Below are positions 35,439 to 45,284 of a stretch of DNA of 64,000 nucleotides, in pieces. The stretch is from Desulfofundulus salinus (GTDB taxonomy: Bacteria; Bacillota; Desulfotomaculia; Desulfotomaculales; Desulfovirgulaceae): positions 62,001-126,000 of the forward strand of contig NZ_RBWE01000001.1 of NCBI RefSeq assembly GCF_003627965.1, in the 5' to 3' direction. Position numbers and translations under genes: made by a program. How positions within the stretch are numbered: the first letter of the stretch is position 1; each line of letters begins with the position of its first letter. The notes under the pieces were generated by a model, which was given only the letters and a program-made list of their open reading frames with translations, made no database searches and was not told the origin of the DNA.

Positions 35439-35450
35439 GTAGTGACAAAA
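35439..35450 (+). repeat. GTAGTGACAAAA repeat, left copy
   Basis: The first of several GTAGTGACAA motifs; inverse copies occur at 37880-37889 and 40393-40402. It may be one end of an element carrying the transposase-like gene. Confidence 0.5.
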
Positions 35451-35492
35451 GGCTCCCCTTACCGGCCGGGTGCCGGCCAGGTTGGGGGTTGC

Positions 35493-35512
35493 GGGTTCAT
35501 TGAATATTTACC
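35493..35512 (-). repeat. Orphan right end of the GGTAAAT element family
   Basis: GGGTTCATTGAATATTTACC is the inverse of the MITE-like end seen at 30853; no left partner was found in the 417-bp gap before it. Confidence 0.6.
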
Positions 35513-35537
35513 AGGTTGACTTGGGGGTGATGTGCCC

Positions 35538-37190
35538 ATGTTTTTCCGAAAAGTTACCAGCCGCAGCGGGGGAAAAGAGTACACCTACCTGAAACTCATT
35601 GAAAACTACCGGGAAGGGAACAAGGTAAAACAGAGGGTAATCGCCAACCTGGGCAACCTGGAGAACCTGACGCCGGAAAAGGTGGAGGGCCTGATTGACG
35701 GCCTGGCCCGGATATGCGGTGTTTCCCGGCGGCCAGCCAATATCGAAGCCAGGAAGGTTCTGCGCTACGGCGAGGTGCTGGCCATACACCGGATCTGGGA
35801 GATGCTGGATGTGGGGGGAGCCGTGGAGGCCGTTTTTTCCGGTGAAAGGTACGACCCGGACACCGCCCTGCTGCTGGAACTGATGGCCATCAACCAGATC
35901 ATCAAGCCCCCAAATAAACAGGCCATTAGCGACTGGTACCGGTGCCTGTACTTTCCCGAAGCCCAGGGCAAGGAATTTTTAGACCACCATTTTTACAGGG
36001 CGCTGGACAGCGTGGCCAGCGTGAAGGAAAGGCTGGAGGAGGAAATTTTCCAGAGGTTGTGTGCCTTTACCCGGGTCAGCCGGGAGGTCGCCTTCTGCCT
36101 GCTGACCACGGCCACCGTTGAGCCTGCTCCTCGCAGTGAACTTGACCATTCGCCCTATGGCCGGTATATTCTAGAAGCACCACTGGAGGAGCAGCTGGTT
36201 TACCTGGGGATTCTGGTCAGCCGTGAGGGGATGCCCTTTGGGCACCGCATCCTGCACGAGGTACCCGACGAGGGGGACTTCCGGGAAATTGTGCACCACC
36301 TGCAGGCCGGGCATGGTACCCGTCAGTGCATCTTTGTGGGTGACCGCCGGCTGGTGTCCGGCCCCCACCTGGAGGTGCTGGTGTCCCACAGCTACCATTA
36401 TCTGGTTCGTCGCAAGATCCAGTCGGAATGGGAGTTAAGGTTATGTGAGCGGGAACTGGTGGAGAACAGGGCGGAATTTAAAGAAGTGGATAGGGATCTC
36501 TGGTATAAGGAAGTCATGGAAGGGGGGGTGCGGTACCTGGTGTGCTACAGCCCGGCGGCGGCAAAGGAAAAGGTGATTGCCCTTGCGGAACGCCTGGATG
36601 AGGTGGAGGAAGAATTGCGGGAACTGCAGAAAACGGCCGCGTCTGAACACCGTTCGGGCAAGAGGACCCTGCCCAGGGGTGCTGCTGTCCTGAAGGATAA
36701 ATACTGCCGCCGCTATTTTGACTGGCATTACAACGAGGCCACCGGGGAGCTGACCTGGCGCCGCAAAGAAGACGTGATCACCCGGGAGGAGAAAACAGCG
36801 GGGGCCTTCCTGCTGGAAACTAACGCTACCCTGTTGGACGGCCGGGAATTACTGCTGGCATACACCCGCCTCGGCCAGCTGGGGGAATCCTTTAAGGAAA
36901 TCAGGAGTTTTGAGGCCAGGCCGAAAGAATTCTACCGCGAACGGAACCTTTCCGCCAGTATTTTCGTATGCGTACTGGCCGCCATGCTGGAAAAGACCCT
37001 GGAAGGGTTGCTCAAACGGGCGGGAATACCTCTGACCTCCCGCCAGGCCCTGGAGCTGCTGGAAGAAGTGAAGGTGGCCATCAACCGGGTGGACGATGTG
37101 GAGCTGAAGTCGGTGACGAGCATAGAAAAAACCCAGGAAGAAATTCTGCAGGCCATCGGGGTGCCCGACCCCAGGGCGGTCGTGGTTTAG
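35538..37190 (+). mobile_element. IS1634-like transposase gene, probably catalytically altered
   Basis: A 550-residue DDE-type protein beginning MFFRKVTSRSGGKEYTYLKL, as in IS1634/IS4-group transposases. The second Asp is in VGDRRLVS (Asp269), and the C-terminal Glu region ESFKEIRSFEARPKEF is present. At the first Asp position, where the family has YDxTT, this protein reads CLLTT (Leu188), so the triad seems broken. The frame is intact for its full length, which hints at recent inactivation or a kept non-transposase role. ATG 35538 follows GGGGGTGAT. Confidence 0.75.
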
Positions 37191-37229
37191 GCACCCCGGC
37201 CTGACTCCCCGACGGGAGGAGGTGGACCC

Positions 37230-37793
37230 ATGGAAAAAAGGGTTGGGGACATCATGGTGCCCATCATGGAATTTGCCACAGTGCCCGGTGAATCAACGGC
37301 TAAAGACGCGGTGGCCGCCCTCAAATCCCGCCGGGGCTACCCGCTGGTGCTGGTCCTGGAAAATGACAGGGTGGCCGGGATGGTCGGGCTAAAGGAAATT
37401 CTCCGGGGGCTGGATCCCGTCATGTTCAGGAAAGCCACTTACGGCGGCTGGACCGTCAGCCCCGACTGGAGGGAGCCCGTATTGTTCACGGGTCACTTCC
37501 AGGAGCGTTGCGCGGCCCTGGCCGAACGACCGGTTAAAGAAATCATGGTGCCTCTGCCGCGCCGGTTAAAAGCTCAGGATAGCATCGTTAAAGCTGCCCA
37601 CATCATTCTCAGCACCGGGCAGGAACCGGTACCCGTCTGGGAGGAAGACCGGCTGGTGGGTATGGTGGGCATGAAAGAGATTTTTGCCGAAATGGTGCGG
37701 GAGCTGGACAGTGCGGGCGGTGGTTCGCGAAGTAAAGTGATCTTTGCAGATCAATTCCGCCGGAAGGCCAGGGTCACTACCACAACGGGGTAG
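37230..37793 (+). CDS. Two-CBS-domain protein
   Basis: A 187-residue protein with two CBS motifs: residues ~5-60 (VGDIMVPIMEFATVPGESTAKDA...DRVAGMVGLKEI) and ~100-160 (VKEIMVPLPRRLKAQDSIVKAA...DRLVGMVGMKEI). CBS pairs bind adenosyl nucleotides and often control transporters or enzymes. It lies 39 bp after the transposase gene and about 250 bp before a TauE-type transporter, which it might regulate (inference). The stop codon sits inside an inverted repeat GTCACTACC/GGTAGTGAC. Confidence 0.85.
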   Translation: MEKRVGDIMVPIMEFATVPGESTAKDAVAALKSRRGYPLVLVLENDRVAGMVGLKEILRGLDPVMFRKATYGGWTVSPDWREPVLFTGHFQERCAALAERPVKEIMVPLPRRLKAQDSIVKAAHIILSTGQEPVPVWEEDRLVGMVGMKEIFAEMVRELDSAGGGSRSKVIFADQFRRKARVTTTTG

Positions 37794-37907
37794 TGACAAA
37801 AAATTACCCAAGATAGTGAAACATTTCACAAGCTCAAAGGGCGGAAATGTCTAAGCTCTCAGGCTTATATCTTTGGAAGTTGTCACTACGGTTTGTAGTG
37901 ATAAAAA
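37772..37907. repeat. Cluster of GTAGTGACAA inverted repeats
   Basis: GTCACTACC (37772-37780) pairs with GGTAGTGAC (37790-37798); TCACTAC (37883-37889) pairs with GTAGTGA (37895-37901). TTGTCACTAC (37880-37889) is the inverse of the 35439 copy. Downstream to 38046 only a ribosome binding site (TAAGGAGGTA) is recognisable. Confidence 0.6.
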
Positions 37908-38046
37908 GACAAGGGGGTGAGAGGGCCGGCGCGGCGAGAAGGGCAAAGGAACCGGCCGGGCCGGAAGAATCAAAAAAGAACTGGCAAGGCTGAATGTAGT
38001 GGTTAAAACGCTGGTTTGGGGGAACTAACTTAAGGAGGTATCATCA

Positions 38047-39366
38047 ATGAGTATTTTAAGAAGGGTTGCCGGGGGCGGTCTGGCTGCCGGTGAATTCCTG
38101 ACCGCCCTGTCCAGGAAGCAGGCCCAGTGGGAACTGGAAATGAGCCGGGTCATCCTGGGTCAACGCTGGAAGCTTCTGCTGATAGCCATGTTTCCCGTCC
38201 TTTTAGGCCTGGGGATGGAGGTGGCTGTGGCGGCCGGCCTGCCCGAGCACATCGGCGGGCACAAGGCCTACATGCCCAGCTTCGCCACCACCGAGATGTT
38301 TATTGGCTCGGTCTTTGTAGGCGTCATGGCCGGGTTGATTACCGGCGTGATTGGTGCGGGCGGCGGCTACGTCCTTACCCCGGCGCTGATGAGCATCGGC
38401 GTGAAGGGGATTATGGCCGTGGGCACCGACCAGTTCCACCTCTTTGCCAAAGCAATCATGGGTACGGTCATCCACCGCAAGATGGGTAACGTGAACTTCT
38501 GGATTGCCGTGTGGTTTGTCCTGGGTTCGGTAACCGGTGCGTCCGTGGGCGGCGTGCTGAACAGGGCCATCTACCAGAAAAGCCCCGCTTTGAGCGATGC
38601 CTTCATCAGTGCGGTATACGTGTTCATGCTGGGCATTCTGGGCTTCTACGCCCTGGCCGACTGGCTCCGCATGCGTAAAGGTACTGCCGGCGGTGCCAGG
38701 ACATCCGGTACCGACACCACGACCAATTTTGCCCGCTGGCTGCAGTCCCTTCCCTTAAAGCCCCGGGTGAAATTCGACGAGCACATTGTCCCCGGCGGCC
38801 GGAGCATCGCCGTGTATCCTATTATCATCTGCGGCTTCATCGTTGGCTTTGTTGCCGCCATCATGGGCGTGGGCGGCGGTTTCCTGACCTTCCCCATGAT
38901 GGTTTACGGCCTGGGCGTATCCACCTTTACCACCGTGGGTACCGACATCCTGCAGATCATCTTTACCACCGGCTACTCCTCCATTACCCAGTATGCCATT
39001 TACGGCTACGTATTCTACACCGTGGCCATGGGCATGCTCCTGGGATCCCTCGTAGGCGTGCAGATGGGTGCCCTGGTGACCAGGATGGTGAAGGGGATTA
39101 CTATCAGAGCCTTCTACGCCCTGACCATCCTGGCCGGTTTTGTGAACCGGATCTGCGCCCTGCCGGGCAAGCTGAACGAGGTCGGTTGGATCAGCATGAA
39201 CAAGGCCACGGCGGCCATGATCAACAGTGTGGGTACGGTGATCTTCTTTGCCCTGGTAGGCATCTTCTCGGTGTGGATCCTGGCCGTGTTCTTCAAGGGC
39301 GCCGGCAAGATCCGGGAAGCCGAGCGGCAGGCTCTCACGGCCGGCGGTACGGGCGTGGGGCACTAA
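38047..39366 (+). CDS. TauE/SafE-family anion transporter
   Basis: A 439-residue membrane protein with about nine helices and the two TauE/SafE repeat motifs: GVIGAGGGYVLTPALM (near residue 100) and AIMGVGGGFLTFPMMVYGLG (near 280). An unusual N-terminal tail of ~40 residues precedes the first helix. The family moves sulfite, sulfonates or related anions. In a sulfate reducer, a role in sulfate or sulfite movement is plausible. AAGGAGGTATCATCA precedes ATG 38047. Confidence 0.88.
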   Translation: MSILRRVAGGGLAAGEFLTALSRKQAQWELEMSRVILGQRWKLLLIAMFPVLLGLGMEVAVAAGLPEHIGGHKAYMPSFATTEMFIGSVFVGVMAGLITGVIGAGGGYVLTPALMSIGVKGIMAVGTDQFHLFAKAIMGTVIHRKMGNVNFWIAVWFVLGSVTGASVGGVLNRAIYQKSPALSDAFISAVYVFMLGILGFYALADWLRMRKGTAGGARTSGTDTTTNFARWLQSLPLKPRVKFDEHIVPGGRSIAVYPIIICGFIVGFVAAIMGVGGGFLTFPMMVYGLGVSTFTTVGTDILQIIFTTGYSSITQYAIYGYVFYTVAMGMLLGSLVGVQMGALVTRMVKGITIRAFYALTILAGFVNRICALPGKLNEVGWISMNKATAAMINSVGTVIFFALVGIFSVWILAVFFKGAGKIREAERQALTAGGTGVGH

Positions 39367-39398
39367 GGTAGTCTGCAAAAAAGGGGGTGTATTCCGGT

Positions 39399-40106
39399 AT
39401 GATTATGCGGAAAAGGGAATTTTTTATCGGAATGGTGCTGCTCATTTCCTTCTTCGTGGTTCTGGCAGTATTGATGAGCCCGGTAATGAACGGCAAAACG
39501 GTCATCGGCTATGCCGACGACCTGTTTAACGAGTTAACCAAGGGTTCAACCTACTACATTCCCGGTATCATGAGCAAGGCGAAAAAGTTTGAAGGGCAAA
39601 GTTTCCAGGTAACCCTGGATGCCGGAGATAAAGAAGAAGCAGAGAAAATGACGGGGCTCTTTACCGCCGCCGGTGCCACAGTGGTGGCACAGGGGCAAAA
39701 ACTAATGGTCAGCGGGGATCTGGGTAAGGTAGCCAGCGCGGCGCTGACCGATGCGGATGCGGAGTTTAATAACAAAGGCGATCAGATCAAAAGTCGTTAC
39801 GGCCTGGAGTCGCGGGAAGCGATCTATTACTGGTGGAACCTATTCAACGCCCTCCAGAAGCAGTACAAATTGGAAGCCCGCGCCAGCGAGATGTCCTTCG
39901 CGGGATCGGTGATGACCAAGGCCCTGGAGCCCGCATATAACTTCGAAGGGATCCAGGCGGCCAGAGTAGCCGATAAAGCAGGCATGACCACCTTCATGCT
40001 CGCCTTTTACGTCATCTATACCATGTGGTACGGCTTTGCCATGATGTTCATCTTCGAGGGCCTGGGCATTTCGGCCTCCGCCCACGGGGAAAAGGCAGAG
40101 GCCTGA
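39399..40106 (+). CDS. Unknown membrane protein linked to the TauE gene
   Basis: A 235-residue protein with a helix near each end (FFIGMVLLISFFVVLAVLM and FMLAFYVIYTMWYGFAMMF). A soluble middle of ~130 residues includes a short segment (QVTLDAGDKEEAEKMTGLFTAAGA) that resembles a small ferredoxin-like fold. ATG 39399 has AAGGGGGTG at 39382-39389. It is 32 bp after the TauE-type gene, ends at a good terminator, and probably works with that transporter. No family recognised. Confidence 0.7.
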   Translation: MIMRKREFFIGMVLLISFFVVLAVLMSPVMNGKTVIGYADDLFNELTKGSTYYIPGIMSKAKKFEGQSFQVTLDAGDKEEAEKMTGLFTAAGATVVAQGQKLMVSGDLGKVASAALTDADAEFNNKGDQIKSRYGLESREAIYYWWNLFNALQKQYKLEARASEMSFAGSVMTKALEPAYNFEGIQAARVADKAGMTTFMLAFYVIYTMWYGFAMMFIFEGLGISASAHGEKAEA

Positions 40107-40183
40107 TGCCCGGCTCCGGGAGGTCCGCCGGGTCGACGGCTATACGTGCCCGCGGGCGTTAAGTGAAATAAGAGCTTCAACAG

Positions 40184-40214
40184 GCGGTGCCTTTAACGGC
40201 GCCGCTTTGTTTTT
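40184..40214 (+). terminator. Terminator after the TauE operon
   Basis: GCGGTGCC (40184-40191) pairs with GGCGCCGC (40198-40205), followed by TTTGTTTTT. Confidence 0.75.
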
Positions 40215-40317
40215 ATGATTCGGCAGGTCGGCCGTACAGAGTTTTTATGCCATATTCAGTTGCTTCGGGGTGAAAATCTTTTGTGCTTGTGAATCCTATC
40301 TTTTTGTCACCTGCCTA

Positions 40318-40345
40318 TTGATTTCTGAAAATTTAGGACTATAAT
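40318..40345 (+). promoter_or_regulatory. Promoter of the 57-residue gene
   Basis: TTGATT (40318-40323) and TATAAT (40340-40345), 16-bp spacer. The 373-bp gap 40107-40479 also has the preceding terminator and the repeats at 40393. Confidence 0.6.
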
Positions 40346-40392
40346 AAAATCAACAGGGTGGTTATGTGGAGCTTGTTAAAATTCGTACATAT

Positions 40393-40426
40393 TGTCACTA
40401 CGTATAAACCTTAGTTTTGTCACCAC
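40393..40426. repeat. Inverse GTAGTGACAA repeats in a leader
   Basis: TTGTCACTAC at 40393-40402 and TTTTGTCACCAC at 40415-40426 lie between the promoter at 40318 and the small gene at 40480. Confidence 0.55.
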
Positions 40427-40479
40427 AACTCTTTGGCCGGAAAAAGCCCCACTTTAATTTTCGAATGGGGGTGTAAAAA

Positions 40480-40653
40480 ATGAACAAAGGTCAATCACCG
40501 TCTTTAAGGGAGGAACCCCGGTGGCTTGAAAACCTGGGCCTGGCGGTAGACATCCTGGGAGTGGGCACCATTATCAACCTGACCGCTTTGCTGGTGGTAA
40601 AAGTGTTTATGAATGACTTTTACAACAGCGTGGTAACCTTTCTCTTCCGCTAA
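40480..40653 (+). CDS. 57-residue membrane protein
   Basis: This short frame encodes MNKGQSPSLREEPRWLENLG followed by one hydrophobic helix (VDILGVGTIINLTALLVVKVF) and a short tail ending VVTFLFR. ATG 40480 is preceded by GGGGGTG and has its own promoter. It could be a small subunit or modulator of the upstream transporter. No family recognised. Confidence 0.6.
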   Translation: MNKGQSPSLREEPRWLENLGLAVDILGVGTIINLTALLVVKVFMNDFYNSVVTFLFR

Positions 40654-40769
40654 AAGGGAGAGAGAGGTGTTGACCCATAATCACGCGTATCTCACAGTTT
40701 GTCGGCAAAACAGACATCAGCAGGAGCCTTTTTTGTTTTGCTCCAAAAAATTGTAAAGAAAGCGTGCGG

Positions 40770-40800
40770 GCAGGAGCCGTTGAGGCCCTGCTTTTTGTTT
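40770..40800 (+). terminator. Terminator after the small gene
   Basis: GCAGGAGCC (40770-40778) pairs with GGCCCTGC (40784-40791) with one bulge, followed by TTTTTGTTTTG. Confidence 0.65.
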
Positions 40801-40937
40801 TGCGCCGGCCGTCCTGAAGCGGCCAAATTTTCAGCTGGAAAAAATAAATACCCTCTTTTTGGCCGGCGGAAAACAGGATATAATATTTAAAATTTTAGTT
40901 AAGATGCCCTTGCCCGGCTCTTAAGGTGAAAGGATGA

Positions 40938-41366
40938 TTGGTATTGCGCAAAGAGGTGCTGGTAACCATCCGTGGAACGCAGACCAATGACCTGGGGGAG
41001 CGGGAAACCATCGAACTGGTAACGAAAGCCAATTATTATCAGAAAAACAGTTCTTTTTACATCGTTTACAATGAGTCTGAAATTTCCGGCCTGGCCGGAA
41101 CCACTACCTCTCTAAAGGCTGAACCCAGCCGGGTTACCTTAAACCGCATGGGTACGGCCGAAGTAAAGCAGGTTTTTGAAGAAGGAATTCACCATGAAAC
41201 CAGTTACATGACGCCTTACGGGTCCATGTGGATCCGGGTTCTGCCCTGGAAAGTAGAGGTGGACTTGACAGAGGTGGGCGGAAGTATTAATCTGGAATAC
41301 GAGTTGGAATTATGCCGGCAAAGGATCGGTTACAACGAATTATCCATTACCGTGCAGGAGGTTTAG
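40938..41366 (+). CDS. DUF1934-family beta-barrel protein
   Basis: A 142-residue soluble protein of the DUF1934 family (YwiB-like), a small calycin-like barrel often found directly upstream of argS in Firmicutes, as here (11 bp). The start is TTG 40938 or TTG 40944, after GTGAAAGGATG; a -10 box TATAAT lies at 40879. Function unknown. Confidence 0.85.
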   Translation: MVLRKEVLVTIRGTQTNDLGERETIELVTKANYYQKNSSFYIVYNESEISGLAGTTTSLKAEPSRVTLNRMGTAEVKQVFEEGIHHETSYMTPYGSMWIRVLPWKVEVDLTEVGGSINLEYELELCRQRIGYNELSITVQEV

Positions 41367-41376
41367 TTTCTAAAAG

Positions 41377-43053
41377 ATGAAGGGTCTAGTCCAGGAAGTA
41401 CGGGAACACCTGGCCGGTGCTCTGGAAAGGGCACTGGCTTCTGCTGTAAGCAGGGGTTTGTTGCCCGCGGTCACTCCCCCGCCATTTGTTGTGGAGGTGC
41501 CCCGGGAAAAGGAACACGGAGATTTTGCCACCAATCTGGCCATGCTCCTGGCCAGGCCGGCCCGTCTTGCGCCCCGCAAGATTGCCGAGGCCCTGGTGGC
41601 CCATTTAGACCTGACCGGGATTTCGGTAGAAAAGGTGGAAGTGGCCGGACCCGGTTTTATTAATTTCTACCTGGCTCCCCAGTGGGTGCTGGCCGAGCTG
41701 CCCCGCATTATTGCGGCGGATCACGACTACGGGCGGGTGAATCTGGGCAACGGTGCCCGGGTGCAGGTGGAATTTGTCAGCGCCAACCCCACCGGCCTTT
41801 TGCACATGGGCAACGCCCGGGGAGCGGCCCTGGGGGACAGCATTGCCGCCATTTTAGATTTTGCCGGTTACCGGGTCACCCGGGAATACTACATCAATGA
41901 TGCCGGCAACCAGATCGAAAACTTCGGGCGGTCCCTGGAGGCCCGCTACTTCCAGCTACTCGGCCGGCCGGCTCAAGTGCCCGAGGAGGGCTACCACGGG
42001 GAAGATATTATCGACACGGTAAGGAGCTTTGTGGAGCGTTTCGGCGATCAATACCTGCACGCTCCGGAGGAAGAGAGGCGCCGGGTTCTGGTGGATTACG
42101 CCTTGAAAGAGAAGCTGGCCGCCATCAAGAAAGCCCTGGAGGATTTTGGCGTCCATTATGACGTGTGGTTTTCCGAGAAGAGCCTGCATGAATCGGGGGC
42201 GGTACAGGAGGCCATCGATATCCTGCGCCGCCGGGGGTACCTCTACGAATATGAAGGGGCACTCTGGTTTAAAGCGACGGAGTTCGGGGTGGAAAAGGAC
42301 GAGGTGCTGGTGCGCAGCAACGGTGTGCCCACCTACTTTGCGGCGGATATCGCCTACCACCTGGACAAATTCCGCCGCGGCTTTGACCGTGTCATTAACA
42401 TCTGGGGGGCGGACCACCACGGCCACGTGGCCCGGATGAAGGGGGCCGTGGCCGCCCTGGGCTACAACCCCGATGCCCTGGAAATTGTGATCATGCAGCT
42501 GGTGCGCCTGTACCGGGGCGGCGAACTCGTGCGCATGAGCAAGCGCTCCGGCCAGTTTGTCACCCTGGAGGAACTGGTGGAAGAGGTCGGCAGGGATGCG
42601 GCCCGCTACTTCTTTGTACTGCGCAGCGCAGACAGCCACCTGGATTTTGACCTGGACCTGGCCCGGGCGCAGACCAACGAGAACCCGGTCTATTACATCC
42701 AGTACGCCCACGCCCGCATCTGCAGCATTTTGCGCCAGCTGGACCGGGAAGCCTCTTTACCGGAGCAGGTGGATCTGGGGCTTTTAAAGGAAGAGGCGGA
42801 ACTGGCCCTGGCCCGCAGGCTGGCCGATTTCCCCGAGGAAGTGGCCCTGGGAGCAAAGGATCTGGCCCCCCACCGTATGGCCCGCTACCTGCATGAAGTG
42901 GCGGGACTGCTGCACAGCTTCTACAACAGCCACCGGGTGATTACCGGGGACGAGGCCTTGACCGCCGCGCGGCTGGTGCTGGTGGACGCCACCCGCATCG
43001 TCCTGCGGAACGGTCTGCGCCTGCTGGGTCTCTCCGCCCCGGAGCGGATGTGA
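41377..43053 (+). CDS. argS: Arginyl-tRNA synthetase
   Basis: A 558-residue class I synthetase that charges tRNA-Arg. It has an N-terminal additional domain, the HIGH-type motif in NPTGLLHMGNARGAALGD, the KMSKS-type motif RMSKRSGQFVT, and a C-terminal DALR anticodon-binding domain ending LRNGLRLLGLSAPERM. Length and motifs are standard. Confidence 0.96.
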   Translation: MKGLVQEVREHLAGALERALASAVSRGLLPAVTPPPFVVEVPREKEHGDFATNLAMLLARPARLAPRKIAEALVAHLDLTGISVEKVEVAGPGFINFYLAPQWVLAELPRIIAADHDYGRVNLGNGARVQVEFVSANPTGLLHMGNARGAALGDSIAAILDFAGYRVTREYYINDAGNQIENFGRSLEARYFQLLGRPAQVPEEGYHGEDIIDTVRSFVERFGDQYLHAPEEERRRVLVDYALKEKLAAIKKALEDFGVHYDVWFSEKSLHESGAVQEAIDILRRRGYLYEYEGALWFKATEFGVEKDEVLVRSNGVPTYFAADIAYHLDKFRRGFDRVINIWGADHHGHVARMKGAVAALGYNPDALEIVIMQLVRLYRGGELVRMSKRSGQFVTLEELVEEVGRDAARYFFVLRSADSHLDFDLDLARAQTNENPVYYIQYAHARICSILRQLDREASLPEQVDLGLLKEEAELALARRLADFPEEVALGAKDLAPHRMARYLHEVAGLLHSFYNSHRVITGDEALTAARLVLVDATRIVLRNGLRLLGLSAPERM

Positions 43054-43087
43054 TTGTAGATAGTCTGTTTGGGGGGAGTGTGCCTCT

Positions 43088-43252
43088 TTGTTGAAGGAAC
43101 CTGTTCTGGCATTGATCACGGGTTTTGTGGCCGGTGTGGCCTTTGCCTGGTTAAAACTACCCGTACCTGCACCTCCTACCCTGGCGGGGGTCATGGGGGT
43201 GGTGGGCCTTTTCCTGGGCTACCTTGTGGTGGCCCGCCTGGTGAACCGTTAG
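43088..43252 (+). CDS. XapX-domain small membrane protein
   Basis: A 54-residue protein with two helices and the XapX/DUF1427 motif (GFVAGVAFAWLKLPVPAPPTLAGVMGVVGLFLGY). TTG 43088 (or 43091) follows GGGGGAG at 43072-43078. It lies 34 bp after argS. Function unknown. Confidence 0.7.
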   Translation: MLKEPVLALITGFVAGVAFAWLKLPVPAPPTLAGVMGVVGLFLGYLVVARLVNR

Positions 43253-43280
43253 ATCTGAAGTATCACCAGTTTTTTAAAGC

Positions 43281-43489
43281 CCCTGTTTTGACTCGGTAGC
43301 GAGCGACTTGAGCCGAGCGGCCAGCCAAACTTGGCGAGGCGAAAAGCGAAGGCAGGCCCGAGGGCATGGATGCCCGAGGCCGGCAACTGAGGCAGGATGC
43401 CGAATTTGCCGGGAAGCCTGCCGGAGCTTTGAGTCGAGCGCTAGTTTGGCCCGCGAGGCTCACCGGAGCGAGCGAGAGCCAAAACAGGG
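43281..43489. repeat. Palindromic intergenic element, 209 bp
   Basis: CCCTGTTTTG (43281-43290) and CAAAACAGGG (43480-43489) are perfect inverted ends; the next ~15 bp inward also pair imperfectly (GCGAGCG type). No coding content. It fills most of the 365-bp gap before pyrG. Confidence 0.6.
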
Positions 43490-43526
43490 TAGTTGGAATG
43501 TGGGGATAACTCAGCCGTTAGATCTG

Positions 43527-43555
43527 TTGACATGTCCTCTTGCCACGGCTAGAAT
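43527..43555 (+). promoter_or_regulatory. Sigma-A promoter of pyrG
   Basis: TTGACA (43527-43532) and TAGAAT (43550-43555) with 17 bp between. The leader to the ATG is about 55 nt. Confidence 0.75.
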
Positions 43556-43605
43556 AGGATAGGTATTATATACCGATGTCGTAAAAAATACAGCAGTAAT
43601 GTTGA

Positions 43606-45228
<1,623 letters not shown>

Positions 45229-45284
45229 CCCTGCATGGGTTCAACCGGCCGGGTAAAGAATAGGCCTGTGGGAGGTTTTCTGGT

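Noticed and set aside
35250-35490. A full group II intron
   Set aside because: Some phrases look similar, but no domain V, no intron-encoded protein and no clear 3' end were found; kept only as a hypothesis.
40699-40890. 63-codon frame before the DUF1934 gene
   Set aside because: Runs through a terminator hairpin; no supporting ribosome binding site.
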